From Shewanella algidipiscicola (lineage in GTDB: Bacteria > Pseudomonadota > Gammaproteobacteria > Enterobacterales > Shewanellaceae): a stretch of 64,000 nt of DNA. Positions 58,171 to 64,000 of this stretch are shown in pieces. The notes beneath the pieces are model-generated. The model was given only the letters and a program-made list of their open reading frames with translations, made no database searches and had not been told where the DNA came from. The stretch spans positions 1 to 64,000 of the forward strand of contig NZ_QPQT01000014.1 in assembly GCF_003605125.1 (NCBI RefSeq), read 5' to 3'. The position numbers and the translations under genes are program-made. Position 1 is the stretch's first letter; each line of letters opens with the position of its first letter.

Positions 58171-59613
58171 ATGAAAGAGCATACATTTAATAAGTTAGCA
58201 TCGTTTGCCTCGATAATTATCATGGCTTTACCCGTCGGAATAGCCTGTTTCTTTTTCGGATTCATTCTTCTTGATAACCCATGTGCATTTTGCTGGCAAG
58301 AGCGCACAGCCATGATACTGGTGTCGCTTACCGCGCTCTACATCGTTCGCTTTGGTATCAAACCTAAATATATAGCGGCTTTGGTATGGCTAGGTATTTA
58401 TGGTGCTTTTATGGCATTACTACACACCTCAATTAATTTGGGAAGTGATATAGGTCAAGGATTCTCATTAAAAATAATGGGCGCTCACACTTATACATGG
58501 GCATTACTTGTCTTTGTCATCGTTTTGGTCGTCGTCGCATTACTGATGCTCACACTGGGCAATAAATTCCCTGATAATGCCTATAGCAAAAAACCTTTCG
58601 ACACCTTACCGAAGCTTGCTTCTTGGGTATTTATTTTCGTCATTGCTGGCAACATAGTGCAAGCATTTACCCAAACAGGTCCTATTCCGTTCGTGGGCCA
58701 AGACAGCCCGGGGCGAGTTTCCTTCAATCCCAAGTTTATCAGCTGGGAGTTAGATCACTGGCCAACGTACGCCCCTAATGCTCGTGGCGCTTATGGTATT
58801 AGCGATCCCGATATTGAACAGTGGCAGCCAGCATCACCTCTATTTACTGCGGCTCCAACAGCTAAATTACTCAGCCAGGCCTCACTACCGAATACTATCT
58901 CTGGCCGCGTAACCGCCATTGATTATCAAGCCGAAAAGCAAATTTATGCCATAACCACCTCCAATAATTGGGTCTATATCCTTGACCATGAGCTCAAGTT
59001 ACTCAATCAAGCGCAGATCGACGGTATGTACATGCTGCATATTGAGCAACTCAACGGAGTCGCCTTCACTTCTACAAATACTTTGATGGTCATGGGGTTT
59101 AACAAGGCTTGGGCCGAATTGGTTTTAGACCCTGAACAAAACTGGGAAATAAATTATCGCGGCTTCACTCAAAGCAGCGACGGCATAGGTGAGACAGCCC
59201 GTGGTCAGTTTAGCACCATCCGAGCCAAGACCAGCTACAGCCTGACGCTGGGTTACAGCAAGATGCTGGATCAATATATCACAGTCACCACCCGCGATGA
59301 GCTCAACGAAACATTAGTGGTATCGAGATTCGACAAAGAAGATACGACACTGTCTGCCGAAGCCAACCTTAAAGGGTTAACTGGTAAGGCGCTGCCGAAG
59401 CTAACTGGGATCAGCATCGATGGCGAGCAAGCTTGGTTACTCAATAATGATGCCAGCGAAGTGCTGCAGTTCAATTTAACCACAGGCGAAGTGAGTGCAA
59501 TGACCCAACTCGTCGGCACCACTAATCCTCAAGGGCTTTTGGTTCACGACGGTCAACTCTTAACAGTCAGTCGAGTCAATGGCCAAAACCTACTTCAAAC
59601 GTTCGTAATGTAA
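58171..59613 (+). CDS. dsbI: DsbI-like protein: DsbB-type membrane domain fused to a periplasmic beta-propeller
   Basis: A 480-residue protein. Residues 1 to about 175 hold five hydrophobic segments (including one near 145-165) in the DsbB pattern, with the quinone-linked C-x-x-C (Cys38-A-F-Cys41, after N-P and before W-Q-E-R). Residues about 200-480 form a propeller-like periplasmic domain with repeated I-Y-A-I-T, W-V-Y-I-L and L-L-V-H-D-G-Q-L type strands. Apart from Cys26 inside the first helix there are no other Cys, so the second DsbB pair that passes electrons from DsbA is missing. The layout matches Campylobacter DsbI. The role in the operon is unknown. Confidence 0.8.
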   Translation: MKEHTFNKLASFASIIIMALPVGIACFFFGFILLDNPCAFCWQERTAMILVSLTALYIVRFGIKPKYIAALVWLGIYGAFMALLHTSINLGSDIGQGFSLKIMGAHTYTWALLVFVIVLVVVALLMLTLGNKFPDNAYSKKPFDTLPKLASWVFIFVIAGNIVQAFTQTGPIPFVGQDSPGRVSFNPKFISWELDHWPTYAPNARGAYGISDPDIEQWQPASPLFTAAPTAKLLSQASLPNTISGRVTAIDYQAEKQIYAITTSNNWVYILDHELKLLNQAQIDGMYMLHIEQLNGVAFTSTNTLMVMGFNKAWAELVLDPEQNWEINYRGFTQSSDGIGETARGQFSTIRAKTSYSLTLGYSKMLDQYITVTTRDELNETLVVSRFDKEDTTLSAEANLKGLTGKALPKLTGISIDGEQAWLLNNDASEVLQFNLTTGEVSAMTQLVGTTNPQGLLVHDGQLLTVSRVNGQNLLQTFVM

Positions 59614-59623
59614 CCCATCTTAG

Positions 59624-59649
59624 CCCTAGAGGGGAATATCCCTCTAGGG
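59624..59649 (+). other. Hairpin in the leader of the molybdoenzyme gene
   Basis: CCCTAGAGGG and CCCTCTAGGG with a six-base loop and no T-tract, about 10 bases after the dsbI stop and 88 before the next start. It may guard the upstream mRNA end or mark a separate leader. Confidence 0.55.
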
Positions 59650-59736
59650 TAACGCTGGGTCAATCCCAGCAACATAAAGGCCTTAGGGCTAATAATCATA
59701 ACCGACCAACGGTCCACATTATGGTGAGTGATGACG

Positions 59737-61938
59737 ATGAAAATCAATAGACGCACATTTTTACAAGGAGCCAGTGCCACGGCGGTACTCTCTTCCTTAT
59801 CAGGGTTAACGCCCGGAATGGCTAATGCTAAAGTTGCTGGAGTCAATTCGGGGCTGCTAGCTAAACGTAATGGCAGAGTCGTTTACCACAGCTGTTTACG
59901 CAACTGCGCCGCTCGTTGCCTGCTTAAGTTTAGAGTACAGGATGGCATAATGACCTATGTCACTGGAGCAGAAGAACAAGCGAAAACTGGCAAGGCTCCC
60001 TGCCTTAAGGGGCAAAGCTATGTACAGTATACTTACGCCGCCGACCGAATATTACACCCTATGGAGCGAGTGGGTAAAAAAGGCGAAGGCAAATGGCGCC
60101 GCATCTCTTGGGAACAAGCCTATGAGAAAATAGCCAAGCGTTTTAATCAAATAGTTAATGAACATGGTTCCGAAGCCATACTGCCTTACAGTTACTCTGG
60201 TAACTATGGTGCCATAGGCATGTCTGCATCGGGCGAGCGTTTTTGGAATCGCATAGGTTCCTCTATTTTAGAACGTAAAGTGTGTACTTACGCCGCCTAC
60301 GATGGGCTCAAATCGCTTTATGGTACCTTTCTCGGTCCCGATCCTGAAGATGTCTTACTTAGCGATGTCTACTTAACTTGGGGTCACGATGAAGTCGTTT
60401 CTAACACCATCGCCATCAAGTTAATTAACCAAGCACGCGATCGTGGTACCAAACTACTCGCAGTAAACCCACAACGTACCCCACTCTGTTCTCAAGCCGA
60501 TATATACCTACAACCACGCCCGAGTACCGACGTACAACTGTGTGCGGGCATTATTAAATACCTAGTTGAAAAAGATCTCGTAAACCACGAGTTCATCTCC
60601 GAGCAGACCGTAGGGTATGACGAGCTCCTCAAGCGACTCGATGAAATCAGCTATGACGAAATCGAAACTATTACTGGTGTTCCAAGAGATAAGATGTTCG
60701 AGTTTGCCCAGGTATTAGGGGAAAACGAAAAAACCATGCTACGGATGGGATATGGTTTCCAACGTAACTTTAATGGTGCCAGAATGTCACGGGCGGTCGC
60801 CATGTTACAAGCCGTGACCGGTAACTTTGGTAAACGAGGCAACGGCCTTATCTACGATAATGTTCATGCCGGTGGTGGGTTAAATCAATATCAGGCCAGC
60901 GGTAAATATATGCGCAAAAATCCAGATGCGCAGCGGATCAATATGACTGAGTTGGCTAAAGCGCTACATCCTAGTCATCCCACCAGCCACGATAAACCGA
61001 GTAAGCCGATCCATGGGATGATCATTTATAACGGCAATCCTGTGGTAGTGGCTCCCGATACCAACGCCGTCCTCGATGGCATGAAACGCGAAGATCTGTT
61101 TGTCGTCGGCCACGATATGGTCATGACTGACTCACTTCAATACTGTGACATCATTGTTCCTGCCGCGAGCCAGTTTGAGACCGAAGATATCGTCGGTGAT
61201 TACCACGGCTATTATGTTCAAGTCTGCCAAAAAGTGATTGAACCACTGGGCGAATCTAAATGTAACTGGACCTTTTTTCGCGAGCTAGGACAAGCGATGG
61301 GCTTTAAAGATGAAGCGTTTCAAGCCAGTAATGATGACATCATCAAAGAACTCCTCGACACCGACTCGCCCTATTATAAAGGGGTCAATTATGAGCGTTT
61401 GATGAAAGAAAAGTATATCAAACTCGATGTACCTCAACCTGTCTTGGCTGATGGGAAATACGATACACCCAGTGGCAAAATAGAGTTCAGCTCTAAGCTC
61501 ATGGCCGACGCAGGATTTCATCCGGTACTCGACTGGGGGTTACCAGAGGATGAGATGGAACCAAGAGAGCGTGACCTCCCCTTTAGATTACTCTCATCTG
61601 GCGTTCCTCAACGCGTTAACAGCTCTTTTTATAACGTTAAATATATTCGTGCCATTCCCGCTTATTACGTCAAAATCCACCCTAAAGATGCGCAGCAATA
61701 TGAGATCAAGCATAACGACAGAGTCACACTGAGTAACCATAGAGGCGAAGCCAAATTTGTCGCTATGGTCACCACAGGCGTACCACAAGGCTCGTTAATG
61801 ACCCCCAAATGCAATTGGCTCAGGCTCAATCCTAATGGGACTGACGGTTGCACAAATTCGTTAACGACAGACAAATTAACCGATATGGGCGGCTGCTCAG
61901 CCTATCATTCAACCCGCGTGGCACTGGCTAAAGCCTGA
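59737..61938 (+). CDS. Tat-exported molybdopterin oxidoreductase, DMSO-reductase superfamily, substrate unknown
   Basis: A 733-residue catalytic subunit. A Tat signal (N-R-R-T-F-L-Q) precedes the mature start near residue 33. Four Cys bind a [4Fe-4S] cluster: Cys53, Cys57, Cys61 and Cys89. By comparison with DmsA, the molybdenum ligand position falls on Cys183 (R-K-V-C-T-Y-A), whereas DmsA has Ser; Cys is typical of polysulfide, thiosulfate and formate-type enzymes. The N-terminal third otherwise resembles DmsA/YnfE. There is no selenocysteine and the length is too short for FdnG. I chose ATG 59737, with GGTGAG 8 bases upstream, over 59728 and 59731. Confidence 0.85.
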   Translation: MKINRRTFLQGASATAVLSSLSGLTPGMANAKVAGVNSGLLAKRNGRVVYHSCLRNCAARCLLKFRVQDGIMTYVTGAEEQAKTGKAPCLKGQSYVQYTYAADRILHPMERVGKKGEGKWRRISWEQAYEKIAKRFNQIVNEHGSEAILPYSYSGNYGAIGMSASGERFWNRIGSSILERKVCTYAAYDGLKSLYGTFLGPDPEDVLLSDVYLTWGHDEVVSNTIAIKLINQARDRGTKLLAVNPQRTPLCSQADIYLQPRPSTDVQLCAGIIKYLVEKDLVNHEFISEQTVGYDELLKRLDEISYDEIETITGVPRDKMFEFAQVLGENEKTMLRMGYGFQRNFNGARMSRAVAMLQAVTGNFGKRGNGLIYDNVHAGGGLNQYQASGKYMRKNPDAQRINMTELAKALHPSHPTSHDKPSKPIHGMIIYNGNPVVVAPDTNAVLDGMKREDLFVVGHDMVMTDSLQYCDIIVPAASQFETEDIVGDYHGYYVQVCQKVIEPLGESKCNWTFFRELGQAMGFKDEAFQASNDDIIKELLDTDSPYYKGVNYERLMKEKYIKLDVPQPVLADGKYDTPSGKIEFSSKLMADAGFHPVLDWGLPEDEMEPRERDLPFRLLSSGVPQRVNSSFYNVKYIRAIPAYYVKIHPKDAQQYEIKHNDRVTLSNHRGEAKFVAMVTTGVPQGSLMTPKCNWLRLNPNGTDGCTNSLTTDKLTDMGGCSAYHSTRVALAKA

Positions 61939-61949
61939 AGGAGATCCTC

Positions 61950-62498
61950 ATGAAAAACAAACATCAACTCGGATTTGTCTTCAGACAAGAAAATTGTGTC
62001 GGTTGCCAAGCCTGCACCATCGCTTGCCAGATCCATAATGAGCTGCCTGAAGATGTCCGCTTTCGTAAAGTAGACCGCTTTGAAGTTAAGCGAGATGACG
62101 ACATGGTCGATGTCTGGCTAAGCCATTCTTGCATGCATTGTGGGAATCCTGCCTGCCTAATGGTTTGTCCATCCCAAGCATATACCATCCGCAATGACGG
62201 ATTAGTGGTACTCGATAGAGAGAAATGTACCGGCTGTGGTTTATGCATCAATGCCTGCCCGTATGATGCCGTTGTCATGCTAAAGACCGATGGAAAAGCC
62301 GCTAAATGTAACATGTGTATCGAGCTTATCGATCAAGGGCTTAAACCAGCATGTGTCGATGGCTGCCCAGTAAAATGCCTCGATACAGACAGAATAGAAC
62401 AACTGTTAACCCAGAGCCACACCGTCAGTAAAGAGGGCATCGGTTATGGGCACTGCATTACCAAACCCAATATGGTGATCGTCAAGGAGCGGCTATGA
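61950..62498 (+). CDS. Four-cluster Fe-S electron-transfer subunit (DmsB/PsrB type)
   Basis: A 182-residue periplasm-facing or membrane-associated Fe-S protein. Sixteen Cys form four complete [4Fe-4S] sets: C-V-G-C-Q-A-C-T-I-A-C, C-M-H-C-G-N-P-A-C-L-M-V-C, C-T-G-C-G-L-C-I-N-A-C, and C-N-M-C with a later C-V-D-G-C. No signal peptide is present, so it is probably exported bound to the Tat-carried catalytic subunit. It would pass electrons between the cytochrome b and the molybdenum site. It follows the catalytic gene by 11 bases with AAGGAG upstream and overlaps the chaperone gene. Confidence 0.93.
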   Translation: MKNKHQLGFVFRQENCVGCQACTIACQIHNELPEDVRFRKVDRFEVKRDDDMVDVWLSHSCMHCGNPACLMVCPSQAYTIRNDGLVVLDREKCTGCGLCINACPYDAVVMLKTDGKAAKCNMCIELIDQGLKPACVDGCPVKCLDTDRIEQLLTQSHTVSKEGIGYGHCITKPNMVIVKERL

Positions 62499-63127
62499 CA
62501 AAGCTTGAATTTGGCCCCGTAGCCCTTGGGTATCACGCACTCAAAGGAATGCTATTTACGCCAGCAAGCGATGAATCGCTGCAACAGCTCATCAACTGGC
62601 TGGAGTCACAGCCACGTTATGGCGAACTACTTAATGAAGCTCGGCAATGGCACGGATCGTCGTTAGAGTTGGAATGTGACTTTAATCGGATGTGCATCGG
62701 TCCTACCAAGTTGCTAGTGCCACCGTATGAGTCGGTCTATCGTGATTATGGCAGGCAAATTCATACCGAACGCACCGTAGCCGTAGCCGATTTTTATCAA
62801 CAGTTAGGCCTCATTCCCGACTCTGGATTTAACGAGCCGGCAGATTATATCGGCAATGAACTGGAGTTTCTCTTCTGCGCCGAGGCCATGAGCTACCAAC
62901 AAGTACAGCAAGATCCACAGGCTGCAGCCGAGCTGACGCTGTTAGCCCAGACGTTTTTACAACATCACTTAGGCACTTGGTATCAAGACTTTACCACTGG
63001 CATGTCTAAACATGCTCGGTTGAAGTTTTGGACTTGTTACGCCCAAGTCTTGGAGGATTTTCTTGCTGACAGACTGGGGACGCTCGAGATCAATAACCCA
63101 ATTAAAAAGTGTCACTTAGATGCTTAA
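62495..63127 (+). CDS. TorD/DmsD-like chaperone for the molybdoenzyme
   Basis: A 210-residue all-helical cytoplasmic chaperone that binds Tat signals and helps insert cofactor. The family turn reads L-L-V-P-P-Y-E-S-V-Y, followed by F-Y-Q-Q-L-G-L and P-A-D-Y-I-G-N-E-L-E-F-L, and a late H-L-G-T-W-Y-x-D-F. Such chaperones are usually encoded beside the enzyme they serve, as here. It overlaps the Fe-S gene by four bases (ATGA). Confidence 0.9.
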   Translation: MTKLEFGPVALGYHALKGMLFTPASDESLQQLINWLESQPRYGELLNEARQWHGSSLELECDFNRMCIGPTKLLVPPYESVYRDYGRQIHTERTVAVADFYQQLGLIPDSGFNEPADYIGNELEFLFCAEAMSYQQVQQDPQAAAELTLLAQTFLQHHLGTWYQDFTTGMSKHARLKFWTCYAQVLEDFLADRLGTLEINNPIKKCHLDA

Positions 63128-63136
63128 GGATTTGAA

Positions 63137-64000
63137 ATGAAAATGATAACTGCTGTTATCGCTGGAGTGATGGCATTTATGTGCAGCTTTCACTTACTGG
63201 CAGCCGACACTCTGATACCTGAGCCACAACAATGGCAACCGATACAAATAGAAGTTGTTCAGGGAGATATCCCCGAACTCAGGGGGATGCCGTTACAGGC
63301 TCAGTTTCCCGCACCACAACCTTCGGTCAACCAAGAATACATAGAGATCCTCAGCCCTGCTTCATTCTGGGCCGATCTACTAAATTATGGCTTTTTCGGC
63401 ATGATCGCCTTACTCGCGCTTTTTGTTGTCATCAATGGTAAAGCCAAACTCAACCAAGGCTTTTCTGGTAAAAAAGTCGACCGCTGGAGCGGTATGGATG
63501 TTCTCGTACATTGGGTCGGAGCAATTGCCTGCCTAGCACTGGTTATCACAGGTCTCATCATGACCGCCGGCCGCTTTTGGTTAGCCCCCAATATGGGGGC
63601 TTACCAATGGTTCGGCTTTATCGATACCTCTGTTGCTCTACATAATCTGATGGCATTTCCCTTCATGCTTGGCTGGGCAGTCATGGTGATAAAGTGGGCT
63701 AAAAAACAGTTACCCGAAGCCTGTGATATCGGCTGGCTTAAAGCAGTTGGTGGCTACCTCAATTTTGGGCCCTTTAAAGGTAAACACCCGGATGCCGGTT
63801 TCGCTAACGCGGGGGAAAAACTGTGGTTCTGGTGCTTCACCCTCTTTGGTGCATTAATGGTTGGCTCAGGCTTAATCTTGATGTTCCCAAGCTTAGTGGC
63901 CACTAAAGATGGTGCAAATTTGGCGCTCATCCTACACCTTGTGAGTGCCTTTGTGCTCGGCGCCTTCACTGTCGTTCATATCTATATGGCCACCGTCATA
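63137..64000 (+). CDS. Cytochrome b subunit, FdnI/formate dehydrogenase gamma type, 3' truncated by window
   Basis: The first 288 codons are visible and the frame is still open at the window end. A signal peptide (cleavage near L-A-A/D-T) and about 75 periplasmic residues come before four or more membrane segments. Candidate heme b ligands are the His in V-L-V-H-W, A-L-H-N-L, L-I-L-H-L and V-V-H-I-Y. This is the PF01292-type cytochrome b561 of FDH-N, not the NrfD-type anchor usual with DMSO or polysulfide reductases. It would link the enzyme to the quinone pool. AAGGA precedes the ATG. Confidence 0.88.
   Translation, partial: MKMITAVIAGVMAFMCSFHLLAADTLIPEPQQWQPIQIEVVQGDIPELRGMPLQAQFPAPQPSVNQEYIEILSPASFWADLLNYGFFGMIALLALFVVINGKAKLNQGFSGKKVDRWSGMDVLVHWVGAIACLALVITGLIMTAGRFWLAPNMGAYQWFGFIDTSVALHNLMAFPFMLGWAVMVIKWAKKQLPEACDIGWLKAVGGYLNFGPFKGKHPDAGFANAGEKLWFWCFTLFGALMVGSGLILMFPSLVATKDGANLALILHLVSAFVLGAFTVVHIYMATVI

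Noticed and set aside
61950..64000. Formate dehydrogenase label for the whole operon
   Set aside because: Only the cytochrome b points to formate dehydrogenase; the catalytic subunit is too short, has no Sec or FDH-specific features and resembles DmsA in its N-terminal third.

Overview
The window looks like a chromosomal segment of a marine gammaproteobacterium, most likely a Shewanella. The left end carries the seven-gene biofilm adhesin locus known from that genus (adhesin, type I secretion system, OmpA lipoprotein, LapG-type protease, LapD-type receptor). The middle carries ilvGMEDA, ilvC, ilvY and comM in a gammaproteobacterial arrangement. Ubiquitous housekeeping genes (rep, ubiK, dsbA, srkA, zapB, ytfK) lie around them. 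The species is not determined.

Layout. 2-13605: the 3' part of a giant RTX adhesin and its secretion and control genes, all on the + strand. 13610-14610: terminator, a MITE-like element and four tRNA genes (Arg, His, Pro, Pro) on the - strand. 14847-24393: a GAF-GAF-GGDEF-EAL protein, rep, ubiK, a PAP2 phosphatase, an Lrp/AsnC regulator, an NSS-type transporter and a class V aminotransferase. 24654-34201: the branched-chain amino acid block, with ilvL leader, attenuator, ilvGMEDA, ilvC and divergent ilvY. 34235-46862: paeA/ytfL, comM, two PlsC paralogues, a second branched-chain aminotransferase, an alpha/beta hydrolase, a small beta-barrel protein, zapB, ytfK, a candidate small RNA, dsbA, srkA and two small genes. 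46935-53219: tandem hairpin repeats, a protein with an (EP)18 linker, a second MITE copy, a YgbA-like gene, a membrane protein, an S9 peptidase and a YSC84-like protein. 53335-56080: a gene-poor area of modular repeats around a lone integron-type gene cassette. 56088-64000: a secreted protein of unknown role, a LysR regulator and a respiratory operon cut off by the window end.

How the genes work together. In the adhesin locus, the ABC transporter, membrane fusion protein and TolC-like channel export the adhesin. The LapG-type protease would release it, and the LapD-type receptor, with degenerate GGDEF and EAL motifs, would restrain the protease when c-di-GMP is high. The ilv genes form a complete isoleucine/valine pathway with two visible controls: a leader peptide rich in Leu/Ile/Val codons followed by an attenuator, and a palindromic IlvY-type operator between ilvC and ilvY.

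Most unusual parts. (1) The right-end operon encodes a small membrane protein, a DsbI-like DsbB/beta-propeller fusion without the second cysteine pair, a Tat-exported molybdoenzyme with a probable Cys molybdenum ligand, a four-cluster Fe-S subunit, a TorD-like chaperone and an FdnI-like cytochrome b. Its substrate is unknown. (2) Two intergenic repeat families are built of hairpins whose stems differ between copies while pairing is kept. (3) A DUF1801 gene is followed by a VCR-like attC site with no integrase nearby. (4) An orphan promoter, structured stretch and terminator lie between ytfK and dsbA.
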